This document shows, piece after piece, positions 29,689 through 38,528 of a stretch of 38,570 nucleotides of DNA (within the stretch, counting starts at the first letter, position 1; every line of letters starts with the position of its first letter). Below the pieces are notes generated by a model. The model had not been told where the DNA came from, did no database searches, and saw nothing but the letters and a program-made list of their open reading frames with translations. The position numbers were made by a program, and so were the translations under genes. The DNA is from Eubacterium ramulus (GTDB lineage: Bacteria > Bacillota > Clostridia > Lachnospirales > Lachnospiraceae), in NCBI RefSeq assembly GCF_003122485.1, contig NZ_JRFU01000101.1, forward strand, positions 1 to 38,570. The letters are read 5' to 3'.

Positions 29689-30177
29689 ATGGAGCGTCGG
29701 GATAAAATTAATTATTATCTGGATCTGGCTGAAATTGTGGGACAGCGCGGAACCTGTCTGCGCAGACATTATGGTGCCGTTATTGTAAAAAACGATGAAG
29801 TTATCTCCACCGGTTATGTGGGAGCACCAAGAGGCAGAAAGAACTGTTCTGATCTAGGTGTCTGTATCCGGCAGAAAATGAATGTGCCGAGAGGCGAGCG
29901 CTATGAGCTTTGCCGTAGTGTACATGCAGAGGCAAATGCGATCATCAGTGCATCCAGAGGAAAAATGATCGGAAGTACGTTGTATCTGGTTGGAAAAGAA
30001 GTGGATACCGGGGAATATGTAAAAAATTCCAACAGTTGTTCCATGTGCAAACGAATGATCATCAATGCCGGAATCGACCGGGTGTATATTCGAGATTCCA
30101 AGGATGAGTACCGTATGATTCAGGTGCAGCAGTGGATTGACGATGATGAATCTCTGGCAGGAACATTTGGATATTAG
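29689..30177 (+). CDS. Deoxycytidylate (dCMP) deaminase family
   Basis: 162 residues, start ATG with AAGGAGG. The zinc motif is SVHAEANAI (His and catalytic Glu) with SCSMCKRM supplying two Cys; TCLRRHYGAVIVKNDEVIST and YVGAPRGRKNCSDLG are characteristic of the dCMP deaminase/ComEB group. It makes dUMP for thymidylate synthesis. It lies 13 bp after the siroheme reductase and may share its transcript. Confidence 0.88.
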   Translation: MERRDKINYYLDLAEIVGQRGTCLRRHYGAVIVKNDEVISTGYVGAPRGRKNCSDLGVCIRQKMNVPRGERYELCRSVHAEANAIISASRGKMIGSTLYLVGKEVDTGEYVKNSNSCSMCKRMIINAGIDRVYIRDSKDEYRMIQVQQWIDDDESLAGTFGY

Positions 30178-30341
30178 AGCAGATGATATACAAAAGTAAA
30201 TAGATGAATAAAATCAGAGAAAATCACAGAAAAGCGCTATTTATACAGATAGAAAGTTAATGGCAACTAAGAAAAAACAATGCGAAGAAACTGAAATCGA
30301 AATTGAAATCAGGAGAAAAATAAGGCAGGTAAAAGAAACGT

Positions 30342-31355
30342 ATGATACAGGATATTGCACCATTTCATTTTAATAACGAGTGGCATAAATTACAACCGGA
30401 GGAAAATGACTGGATCATCTGTATGCAGGAGCGGAAAATATTGCTGCGGGGAACAAAAGAAGATATATCTTTTCCACGTTATCATGAATTAAAGGAACAG
30501 GTGCAGAACGGAGACCGGTTTGTGTATCTGTTTGCAGTTGGTGAGGAACGATTTTTCCTGTATCAACAACATCAGTACAAAGAGCGGGAAGAACTCAATC
30601 TGATACATCTGGAACAGTCATATGTGAAAAAACAGTCAATGAAATTTGAGGAACAATTTTGTGCAAAAAAACAGCCAGAAAGTTCTGATAAGCAATCTGA
30701 CACGGAAAAACAGCAGAAAGATTCTTCTGAACAGTTGGAGAAACAACCAGAATTTCACTACGAAACAACCAGATATTTACGTGGAGCAGCACCACAACAT
30801 CTGTGTTATGCAGGATTAGTCGGCGCACAGTTAGCAGGCTGGTATGCAGCACACCGTTTTTGCGGTGGATGCGGAACCCGCATGATTCCGGATGAGCGGG
30901 AGCGGATGATGCGCTGTCCGGTTTGTGGCCAGATGGAATATCCAAAAATCTGTCCGTGCGTGATTGTTGGAGTGATGCACAAAGGGAAAATTCTGGTCAG
31001 CTGGTACAAAAATGGTTTCCGTGATCATTATGCGCTAATTGCCGGTTTTGCGGAGGTAGGTGAGACCATCGAAGAAACCGTTGCAAGAGAAGTGTATGAG
31101 GAGACGCATTTGCATGTGAAAAATCTGCGTTATTACAAAAGTCAGCCATGGCCTTATTCAGAAAGTCTTTTATTTGGATTTTTCTGTGAACTGGATGGAG
31201 AAGATCATATCATCATTCAGGAGGACGAACTTGCCATGGCAAAATGGGTGACACCGGAGGAAATTTTTGAGTCATCGGATAATTTTTCCCTGACAAATGA
31301 GATGATCTGTAAATTTAAAGAGGATATGACGGAGCACAAACAGCTTTGTTTTTAG
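30342..31355 (+). CDS. nudC: NADH pyrophosphatase-type Nudix hydrolase (NudC-like)
   Basis: 337 residues. The N-terminal domain (to about 95) is followed by a Lys/Gln/Glu/Ser-rich stretch of about 45 residues (KKQPESSDKQSDTEKQQKDS), an unusual low-complexity linker. A zinc ribbon FCGGCGTRM and RCPVCGQMEYP follows. The Nudix box is GFAEVGETIEETVAREVYEE (G-x5-E-x7-REVxEE), and SQPWPYSESLLFGF is the NudC substrate signature SQPWPxPxS. It hydrolyses NAD(H) to NMN(H) and AMP and may remove NAD caps from RNA. Confidence 0.92.
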   Translation: MIQDIAPFHFNNEWHKLQPEENDWIICMQERKILLRGTKEDISFPRYHELKEQVQNGDRFVYLFAVGEERFFLYQQHQYKEREELNLIHLEQSYVKKQSMKFEEQFCAKKQPESSDKQSDTEKQQKDSSEQLEKQPEFHYETTRYLRGAAPQHLCYAGLVGAQLAGWYAAHRFCGGCGTRMIPDERERMMRCPVCGQMEYPKICPCVIVGVMHKGKILVSWYKNGFRDHYALIAGFAEVGETIEETVAREVYEETHLHVKNLRYYKSQPWPYSESLLFGFFCELDGEDHIIIQEDELAMAKWVTPEEIFESSDNFSLTNEMICKFKEDMTEHKQLCF

Positions 31356-31376
31356 AGTAGGAGTATAGAAAACAAT

Positions 31377-32591
31377 ATGATAAAACAGGAAAATCTGGCA
31401 ATTGTAACATTGAAAAAAGGAGAAGGACGTACCATCAAAGCGGGAGGCGCATGGGTATTCAATAATGAAATTGAGACCATTACCGGACGTTTTCATAACG
31501 GAGATATCGTGCTGGTGCATGATTTTGACGGTTATCCGATGGGAAAAGGCTACATCAATCAGAATTCAAAAATCCGTGTGCGTCTTCTGACGAGACATGT
31601 GGATCAGGAGATTGATGAGGCATTTTTCGAGATGCGTCTGCAGAATGCATGGAATTACCGAAAAGATACAGTGGACACTTCATCCTGTCGTCTGGTGTTT
31701 GGTGAGGCAGATTTCCTGCCGGGAATCGTAATCGATAAATATGAAGATGTGCTGGTAATGGAGTGCCTGACTCTTGGCATGGAGCGGTATAAAGAACTTC
31801 TGGCAGATCTGATGAAACAGATTCTTGCAAAGGACGGCATTCAGATTCGTGGTGTTTATGAGCGAAGCGATGCGAAAGAGCGGGAAAAAGAAGGATTAAG
31901 CCGTGTAAAAGGTTTTATTGGAGAAGAATTTGATACCAATGTGAAAATCGTAGAAAACGGTGTGCGTTACATGGTGGATGTGGTAAATGGTCAGAAAACT
32001 GGATTTTTCTTAGACCAGAAATACAACCGTCTGGCAATTCAGAAATTGTGTAAAGGAAAACGTGTGCTGGATTGCTTTACACACATGGGAACCTTTGCAC
32101 TGAATGCAGGAATAGCAGGAGCAAGCGAAGTAACCGGATTGGATATTTCTGAATTTGCGGTAGAACAGGCAACAGAAAATGCAAAACGCAATGGATTGAG
32201 TGACACAGTAAAATTCCGTGCGGCGAACGTACTAGATGAACTTCCGAAACTGGCAGCAGCCGGAGAAAAATACGACGTGGTAATTTTGGATCCGCCGGCA
32301 TTTACCAAATCCCGTCAGGCAACAAAAAATGCCATCAAAGGTTACCGTGAGATCAATATGAAAGGTCTGAAACTGGTCAAAGATGGCGGTTATCTGGCAA
32401 CCTGTTCCTGTTCTCATTTCATGACACAGGAGCTTCTGGCAAAGACCATCCGTGAGGCAGCACGTTCCACTCATAAGAGACTGCGTCAAGTGGAATTTCG
32501 GACACAGTCTGCGGATCATCCGATTTTATGGGCAGCAGATGAGTCCTATTACTTAAAGTTCTTCATTTTTCAGGTTGTGGATGAAAAATAG
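31377..32591 (+). CDS. rlmI: Class I SAM-dependent rRNA methyltransferase, RlmI-type
   Basis: 404 residues. N-terminal PUA domain (VTLKKGEGRTIKAGGAWVFN, GDIVLVHDFDGYPMGKGYIN), a central EEHUD-like region (GEADFLPGIVIDKYEDVLV) and a Rossmann MTase domain: VNGQKTGFFLDQKYNR, VLDCFTHMGTFALNAGIAGA (SAM loop) and VVILDPPAFTKSR. CSCSHFM near the C-terminus is typical. RlmI methylates C1962 of 23S rRNA (m5C). It starts 21 bp after nudC. Confidence 0.92.
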   Translation: MIKQENLAIVTLKKGEGRTIKAGGAWVFNNEIETITGRFHNGDIVLVHDFDGYPMGKGYINQNSKIRVRLLTRHVDQEIDEAFFEMRLQNAWNYRKDTVDTSSCRLVFGEADFLPGIVIDKYEDVLVMECLTLGMERYKELLADLMKQILAKDGIQIRGVYERSDAKEREKEGLSRVKGFIGEEFDTNVKIVENGVRYMVDVVNGQKTGFFLDQKYNRLAIQKLCKGKRVLDCFTHMGTFALNAGIAGASEVTGLDISEFAVEQATENAKRNGLSDTVKFRAANVLDELPKLAAAGEKYDVVILDPPAFTKSRQATKNAIKGYREINMKGLKLVKDGGYLATCSCSHFMTQELLAKTIREAARSTHKRLRQVEFRTQSADHPILWAADESYYLKFFIFQVVDEK

Positions 32592-32625
32592 GAAGATAAA
32601 AAAGTTCGCAAAGCCTTGTATTTTT

Positions 32626-32685
32626 AAAGGGCACTGAAAAAGTCTAATTCTTCGAAAAAAGAATTAGACTTTTTCAGTGCCCTTT
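32626..32685. terminator. Perfect 27-bp hairpin terminator
   Basis: Arms 32626-32652 and 32659-32685 are perfectly complementary around CGAAAA; the stem contains AAAAAGTC/GACTTTTT so it has T-runs in both directions. It ends the nudC-rlmI unit. The next 200 bp hold no gene but include the leader of the alarmone synthetase. Confidence 0.85.
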
Positions 32686-32888
32686 CAATATAGTGGTTCA
32701 GTGTGTTGTGGTCAAGTTTTTTTGTTTGATTTTTTCATCACTGGTTACTTTCCTTTTCCGTATACAAAGAAGTGATTTTGTATCTGCGTTTTAGAAAGAT
32801 TTTATGTTTTTTTCATGGAAAAGACAAGGGTATATGTTACAATTATTATAAATATGGGGATTTCGAAGGTAAGGAGAATTATTCAAAA

Positions 32889-33677
32889 ATGGATGAGAAA
32901 GTGAAAGTAACAGATACAGAACAAACAGATAAAAAAGTAAATGAAGATACAACTCTAAAAGAAAAATTGGTTGAGGCAGAGTGCATGGAAGCAGATATGC
33001 CGGAACAATCAGAGGAACAGGATGGGACAGGAGCGGAAGAAACCACAAGTTACCTGCCATTAGCAGCAGATCAGCTGGATCTGGCGAAACAATACAAACA
33101 GATGATGCTGTTTTATGAGGCCGGAATCCGTCAGCTGACGACAAAATTACAGATTTTGAACCGGGAATTTGAACAGAGCAATGACCGTAATCCGATTGAA
33201 AATATAAAAAGCCGTATTAAGTCAGCAGAAAGTATTGCAAAGAAGATGAAACGGAAAGGCTTACCGATGACGTTAAGCTGTCTGACGAACAATATTTATG
33301 ATATTGCCGGAATCCGTGTGATCTGTCCGTTTATTACGGATGTATATGAGGTGGCGCGGATGTTGCTGAGTCAGACCGATGTGGAACTGGTACAGGTAAA
33401 GGACTATATTCGGGAGCCGAAGGAAAACGGTTACCGCAGTCTGCACCTGATCGTCAAGATTAATGTGTTCTTTTCCGATGGGATGCGGCAGGTACCGGTG
33501 GAAGTACAGATGCGAACCATTGCGATGAATTTCTGGGCAAGTACGGAGCATCAGCTTCGTTATAAAAAGGACAAAGTCATTACATCGGAAATGCATGCAC
33601 GTTTGAAAAAATGTGCCGATATTATGGCAGATGCAGATTATCAGATGCAGAAACTGGCGGAGGAAATTCATTTTTAG
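32889..33677 (+). CDS. Small alarmone synthetase (RelA/SpoT synthetase domain, RelQ/YjbM-like)
   Basis: 262 residues; ATG 32889 after AAGGAGA. The first about 65 residues are acidic and disordered-looking. The synthetase domain follows: NPIENIKSRIKSAESIAKKM, YDIAGIRVICPFITDVYEVA, DYIREPKENGYRSLHLIVKI (ENGYRSLH is the pppGpp-synthesis signature) and VEVQMRTIAMNFWASTEHQL. No HD hydrolase, TGS or ACT domains are present, so it can only make (p)ppGpp. The acidic N-terminal extension is longer than in typical RelQ. It stands alone. Confidence 0.92.
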   Translation: MDEKVKVTDTEQTDKKVNEDTTLKEKLVEAECMEADMPEQSEEQDGTGAEETTSYLPLAADQLDLAKQYKQMMLFYEAGIRQLTTKLQILNREFEQSNDRNPIENIKSRIKSAESIAKKMKRKGLPMTLSCLTNNIYDIAGIRVICPFITDVYEVARMLLSQTDVELVQVKDYIREPKENGYRSLHLIVKINVFFSDGMRQVPVEVQMRTIAMNFWASTEHQLRYKKDKVITSEMHARLKKCADIMADADYQMQKLAEEIHF

Positions 33678-33867
33678 GAAAAATTTCCATAAGAAAATAA
33701 TACGAGGATGAATGTATACAGATAGAAACTTGCAGAAGAAATCTATTTCTGATATGATGTGCGTCGGTATATGAAAAGTATTTATAAGTGCAGTAAGTAA
33801 AAGAACAGCAGTTAAAGAAAAAACTACTGCATATTTACTGTAAACTGGGAGAATTTGAGATAGATTT

Positions 33868-35094
33868 ATGAGTGAAAAAAACAAAGAAAAAAAATTGTCA
33901 GGCGGAAATCATACTGTGCAAAAGCGTGGCAATGACAATAAGAAAAAAGAAGGTACAGCCTGCAAGGTTGCAAAAAAATGTGGTGGATGCCAGTATCAGG
34001 GCGTTCCCTACGAAAAGCAGTTAAGTGAGAAACAGAAAGCAGTCCGTCAGTTAATGCAGCCGTTTTGTAAGACTGCGGAGATTACAGGAATGCAAGATCC
34101 GTATCATTATAGAAATAAAGTGCATGCCGTGTTTGCACGGAAAAAAGATGGTACGATCATTTCCGGCGTTTACGAGGAGGGCACACATCGGGTCGTTCCG
34201 GTGGAAGCCTGTCAGATTGAGGATGAAAAAGCAGATGCCATTATCAATGACATCCGTGGACTTTTAAAATCTTTTAAGATAAAAACCTATAATGAAGATA
34301 CCGGTTACGGTTTGCTGCGTCATGTGCTGATCCGCCGCGGATTTACCACAGGTGAGATCATGGTCGTTCTGGTGCTTGGCTCTCCGGTGATGCCGTCCAA
34401 AAATAATTTTGTCAAGGCATTGCGGAAACTGCATCCGGAAATTACAACGGTTGTGCTGAATGTGAATGACAAACGTACGAGCATGGTGCTTGGTGACCGT
34501 GAGACAACGATTTACGGAAAAGGCTATATTGAGGACGTGTTGTGTGGACTGACCTTCCGTATTTCTTCCAAGTCTTTTTATCAGATCAATCCGGTTCAGA
34601 CGGAGAAACTGTATGGAAAAGCAATGGAGCTTGCCGGACTGACAGGTAAAGAACGTGTCATTGATGCGTATTGCGGTATTGGAACCATTGGTATGGTCGC
34701 TGCAAAATCTGCAAAAGAAGTGATCGGTGTAGAACTGAATCCGGATGCAGTGCGAGATGCCATCAAAAATGCAAAACGTAACCAGATGAAAAATATCCGT
34801 TTTTATCAGGATGATGCCGGACGGTTTATGGAGAAAATGGCGGCAAAGGGCGAAAAGGCAGATGTCGTGTTTATGGACCCGCCAAGAAGCGGCAGTACGG
34901 AGCAGTTTATGAAATCAGCTGTAACGCTGGCACCGCAGAAAATTGTGTATATTTCCTGTGATCCGCAGACGCAGGCGCGGGATTTGAAATATTTGACAAA
35001 ACATAGTTATAAAGCAATGGGGGCGTATCCGTATGATATGTTTCCGTTTACAAAGCATGCAGAAAATATCGTGTTGTTAGTGAAACAGAATTAA
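33868..35094 (+). CDS. rlmD: 23S rRNA (uracil-C5) methyltransferase, RlmD/RlmCD-type
   Basis: 408 residues. The basic N-terminal tail (KKLSGGNHTVQKRGNDNKKK) replaces the TRAM domain of longer relatives. CKVAKKCGGC and EACQI supply the four cysteines of the 4Fe-4S cluster. SSKSFYQINPVQTEKLY, DAYCGIGTIGM (SAM loop), VVFMDPPRSGS and the catalytic cysteine in YISCDPQTQARDL follow. It forms m5U in 23S rRNA. There is a 190-bp gene-free gap upstream with no clear signal. Confidence 0.92.
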   Translation: MSEKNKEKKLSGGNHTVQKRGNDNKKKEGTACKVAKKCGGCQYQGVPYEKQLSEKQKAVRQLMQPFCKTAEITGMQDPYHYRNKVHAVFARKKDGTIISGVYEEGTHRVVPVEACQIEDEKADAIINDIRGLLKSFKIKTYNEDTGYGLLRHVLIRRGFTTGEIMVVLVLGSPVMPSKNNFVKALRKLHPEITTVVLNVNDKRTSMVLGDRETTIYGKGYIEDVLCGLTFRISSKSFYQINPVQTEKLYGKAMELAGLTGKERVIDAYCGIGTIGMVAAKSAKEVIGVELNPDAVRDAIKNAKRNQMKNIRFYQDDAGRFMEKMAAKGEKADVVFMDPPRSGSTEQFMKSAVTLAPQKIVYISCDPQTQARDLKYLTKHSYKAMGAYPYDMFPFTKHAENIVLLVKQN

Positions 35095-35232
35095 ATTTGA
35101 GTAAAAGAGATATCCGGAAGAACAGATGATGCGTGTATTTTACAGTAAGGATTGCGAGATTATTTACAGATTGTAGCAAAGAAAAACCTGTAATATATGC
35201 ATGTTATGAGATAAAAATGGGAGATTTGAGTC

Positions 35233-38058
35233 TTGGCAAAAGAGAATTATATGATTAACAGGAAAAAAAGAATTCTGTTTTACATATTGATGGCAGCTGT
35301 TTTATGCTGGTTTGTTGTGTTGCAGATTTTTGGAACAAATGAGCGGGATAAAAAGACGATTGAGCAAAATATTCTTTATCAGGGCACGTTTGTCTGGGAA
35401 AAATCAGACGGAAGCCGGGAGCAGATCGAAGTTCCGGGCAGATATGAACTGTCGGCGAAAGAGACGATGGTTCTGGTAACGCAATTGCCAGAAGATTATG
35501 ACGAAAAAGCATTGGCGATCCGTTCCTCACTGCAGGAAGTCCGATTTTACGTTGATGGCGTATTGCGGGCTGAATATGACACGTCAGATACGAGATTAGC
35601 AGGCAAGAATTCTGCCAGTCGTTATGTGTTCTGCCCGACCACGGAAGCTGACGTAGGAAAAGAAGTCCGGATTGAGTTAAAGACAAATACAGCAAAATAT
35701 TCCGGTGTGGTAAATGAGGTTTACTGTGGAGATAAGGCAGAAATATGGGAATATATTTTTGCTGAACACGGACTGGAGACGGTGATCGCGTTTTTCATCC
35801 TGTTTGCAGGCATTGTTACTGTCATTTTCAGTATTGCGCTGGGGGTGGTATATCGTACGAAGTTTGATATGGAATATCTTGGCTGGTGTATGATCATGGC
35901 AGCAGGCTGGATGGTTGGAGAATCAAAACTTCGTCAGGTTCTGGTACCAAATGCAACGGTGTTAGCAACGCTGTGTTTTGTTATGATCATGCTTGGACCG
36001 TTGCCGATTATTTATTACATAGACAGTATGCAAAGTGGTCGTCACCAGAAACTGTTCTGGATTGCAGAGGCGGCTGCCATAGTTAATTTTGCAGTATGTA
36101 CGATTTTGCATCTGAGCGGTGCGAAGGATTATATAGAGACACTTCCGATTGCACATGTGATTCTGGCAGTTACGTTAGTATTGATTCTTGGTACAGTATT
36201 TTATGATATGTACCACGGCTATATTACACAAAACAGATTTATGGTGGTGGGCTTGCTGATTGCGGTCGTTTCGGTTGTGGTGGAATCCATATCTGCGTAT
36301 TTTGTAATTTCTATTTCCGGTATTTTTATGGGAATCGGTATGATCGTGCTGCTGTTTTTCAGTTTGGTCAGAACAATCCGAAATTTACAGAAGATGGAAA
36401 GTCGCCGACAGCGGCAGGAAATGAGAAAGCGCAGAAAGCAGATGGAAACCATGTCTCTGCAAATGATGCAGACCTTGTCTACCACGATCGAGGCGAAGGA
36501 CGAATATACCAGAGGGCATTCTCACCGGGTGGCTGAGTATGCGGTTCTGATCGCAAAGGAACTTGGCTGGAGTCAAAAGGATATTTCAAATTTGCGGAAT
36601 GCGGCACATCTGCATGATATTGGTAAAATTGGTATTCCGGATACGATTTTGAATAAGCCAACGAAGCTGACAGAAGAAGAATATGCGGTTATCAAAGAGC
36701 ATACTGTGATCGGGGCGGAAATTCTGAAAAATATCAGATTGATCGATCATGTGACAGAGGTGGCACGAAGCCATCATGAACGGTATGATGGCACCGGGTA
36801 TCCGGATGGATTAAAAGGGGAGGAAATCCCAATCCATGCAAGGATCATTGCGGTGGCAGATAGTTATGATGCGATGCAGTCCCGTAGAATTTATCGAAAT
36901 CCGCTGGGAACAGCGGTTATTTATAATGAGATTTTGAATAACCGTGGAACACAGTTTGATCCGGAGATTGCAGATGTGTTTTTGAAACTTCTGGATGAAA
37001 ACCGGCTGGTGATTAATGCGGATTATAAAGGAATCGAGGATGAATATGCCCTGCCGGCAGTGGAGAGTGAAATTGAAAAATTTATTTCCAATGTTATGAC
37101 TACCATGCGGACGCAGGAGGACAGTGAGGGCTTTGACTTCTTAACGGGTCTTCCAATGCGGAATCGTGGAGAAAAACTGGCAGCGCAGTTTATGCAGCAG
37201 GACGATGGATATCTTGTTTTCCTGGATATGGATAATCTGAAAAAAATCAATGATATCTATGGACACAAAGCCGGTGACCGAGCACTGAAATTGCTTGGTT
37301 CGCTGTTGTTAGAATTTGCACAGCATTCTGTGGTCTGCCGTCTGGGTGGGGATGAATTTCTGATGTTTGTTCCGAATGTTTCGAAGGAAAAGATTTCGGA
37401 AATTGTCCGTAGTATTCTGCAAAAATTTGAGGAACAGAAAGAGGAAGATATGGAGATCCGCCACGCGTCAATTTCTGCTGGAATCTGTGAAACGACAAAG
37501 GGAGCATCTTTTGAGGAGTGCTACACCAAGGCGGATAAGGCATTGTATTATGTAAAACAGAATGGTAAAGGTGATTTCTTCTTCTATCAGCAGATGGAGC
37601 AGGAGCAGAAGACGGATCAGGGAACAGGAAGAGATCTGGCAATGATTATAAAAGCATTGCGGGAGAGCGGCAATTATACCGGTGCACTGGATCTGGATTA
37701 CCGTGAATTTGCGAAAATTTATGAATATATGAATCATTTAGGTGAGCGTTACAAATATCACTGCTATCTGGTGATGGTTACGATGGATACGACACCGGAT
37801 TATGTGATGTATATCGAAAATATTGAGCGGGCGCTTGAGAGTATGGAACAAGCGATTCGGCAGACAATCCGAAAAGTGGATATTTGTACCCGCTACAGTT
37901 CCATGCAGTATCTGATCATTTTGTTTGAGGCAGATGAGACAAAGATTCCAAAAGTTATGGATCGAATCTTTACACAGTATTATAAACAGTACGATAAGAG
38001 TAATTTTATTCCGAAGTATGAGTACATTCTGATAATGGAAGAAAAAGAGGAGCAGTGA
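35233..38058 (+). CDS. Membrane HD-GYP phosphodiesterase with GGDEF and a degenerate second GGDEF-like domain
   Basis: 941 residues from TTG (GGGAG 9 nt upstream); ATG 35251 would give 935. Transmembrane helix 13-33, an extracytoplasmic beta-rich region to about 180 (YELSAKETMVLVTQLPEDYD), about seven transmembrane helices to 385 (7TMR-DISM-like), coiled coil at 390-410. HD-GYP domain: HLHDIGKIGIPDTILNKPTK, HHERYDGTGYPDGLKGEEIP, complete for c-di-GMP hydrolysis. GGDEF domain (about 635-775): GLPMRN, DMDNLKKINDIYGHKAGDRA and RLGGDEFLMFV with no RxxD inhibition site. The last 150 residues include VDICTRYSSMQYLIILFEAD, which resembles a decayed GGDEF fold. It controls c-di-GMP in response to an outside signal. 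Confidence 0.9.
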   Translation: MAKENYMINRKKRILFYILMAAVLCWFVVLQIFGTNERDKKTIEQNILYQGTFVWEKSDGSREQIEVPGRYELSAKETMVLVTQLPEDYDEKALAIRSSLQEVRFYVDGVLRAEYDTSDTRLAGKNSASRYVFCPTTEADVGKEVRIELKTNTAKYSGVVNEVYCGDKAEIWEYIFAEHGLETVIAFFILFAGIVTVIFSIALGVVYRTKFDMEYLGWCMIMAAGWMVGESKLRQVLVPNATVLATLCFVMIMLGPLPIIYYIDSMQSGRHQKLFWIAEAAAIVNFAVCTILHLSGAKDYIETLPIAHVILAVTLVLILGTVFYDMYHGYITQNRFMVVGLLIAVVSVVVESISAYFVISISGIFMGIGMIVLLFFSLVRTIRNLQKMESRRQRQEMRKRRKQMETMSLQMMQTLSTTIEAKDEYTRGHSHRVAEYAVLIAKELGWSQKDISNLRNAAHLHDIGKIGIPDTILNKPTKLTEEEYAVIKEHTVIGAEILKNIRLIDHVTEVARSHHERYDGTGYPDGLKGEEIPIHARIIAVADSYDAMQSRRIYRNPLGTAVIYNEILNNRGTQFDPEIADVFLKLLDENRLVINADYKGIEDEYALPAVESEIEKFISNVMTTMRTQEDSEGFDFLTGLPMRNRGEKLAAQFMQQDDGYLVFLDMDNLKKINDIYGHKAGDRALKLLGSLLLEFAQHSVVCRLGGDEFLMFVPNVSKEKISEIVRSILQKFEEQKEEDMEIRHASISAGICETTKGASFEECYTKADKALYYVKQNGKGDFFFYQQMEQEQKTDQGTGRDLAMIIKALRESGNYTGALDLDYREFAKIYEYMNHLGERYKYHCYLVMVTMDTTPDYVMYIENIERALESMEQAIRQTIRKVDICTRYSSMQYLIILFEADETKIPKVMDRIFTQYYKQYDKSNFIPKYEYILIMEEKEEQ

Positions 38059-38085
38059 TCATACCACTGCCTCTTTTTTGTGTGT
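38043..38085 (+). terminator. Terminator after the HD-GYP gene
   Basis: AAAAAGAGG-AGCAGTG pairs with CACTGC-CTCTTTTTT around ATCATAC. Confidence 0.85.
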
Positions 38086-38095
38086 TACGGGAAAA

Positions 38096-38528
38096 TCAAA
38101 ATGGAAAAATACTGTGAAGGTAAACTGCAATACCATCGTGGTCGTTGTCTTTTGTGAGAGCGAAGCCTTTTTCTTTTATGTCTTCCGGGGCATTTCCCAT
38201 GAGGATTCCACGACCGGCGGTATGTAACATTTCCACATCGTTGTAATTATCACCGAATGCCAGAGTGTGTTCTGTTGCAATCTGTTTTGTGATTTTCATT
38301 CATAATCAGTGCGCCGTTACATCCGATGATATTGCAGGAGAGATGAATCCGGTCGAGAATCGGCTGAAGGCAGAGCGAATTTCGGGCGGAAATCAGGGAA
38401 AATTGGATGCCGTGTTGTATCGCTGAACGGATGACTTCCTGTGTTTTTGGGGAAACATGATGTTCGGAGGTTAAAAAGGTTCCGTCAATGTCACTGAAAA
38501 TGGCTTCACAGGTAAATGGGGTGTTCAT
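38096..38528 (-). pseudogene. Cof-type HAD phosphatase with internal deletion and frameshift
   Basis: From ATG 38528: MNTPFTCEAIFSDIDGTFLT, motif I with the nucleophile Asp (DIDGT), VIRSAIQHGIQFSLISARNS (motif II) and NIIGCNGALIMNEN. The frame then shifts near 38300 and continues KITKQIATEHTLAFGDNYND-VEML (motif IV) and GRGILMGNAPEDIKEKGFAL to the stop at 38096. Cof-type proteins are about 260-270 residues; here about 110-120 residues, the substrate-cap domain, are missing and the join is out of frame. It is inactive. Upstream (38529-38570) are short hairpin sequences and the window end. Confidence 0.8.

Noticed and set aside
33273-33884. 203-codon minus-strand frame
   Set aside because: It is antisense to the alarmone synthetase and the following gap; hydrophobic shadow without a start signal.
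37468-37737. 89-codon minus-strand frame
   Set aside because: It is a shadow of the HD-GYP/GGDEF gene.
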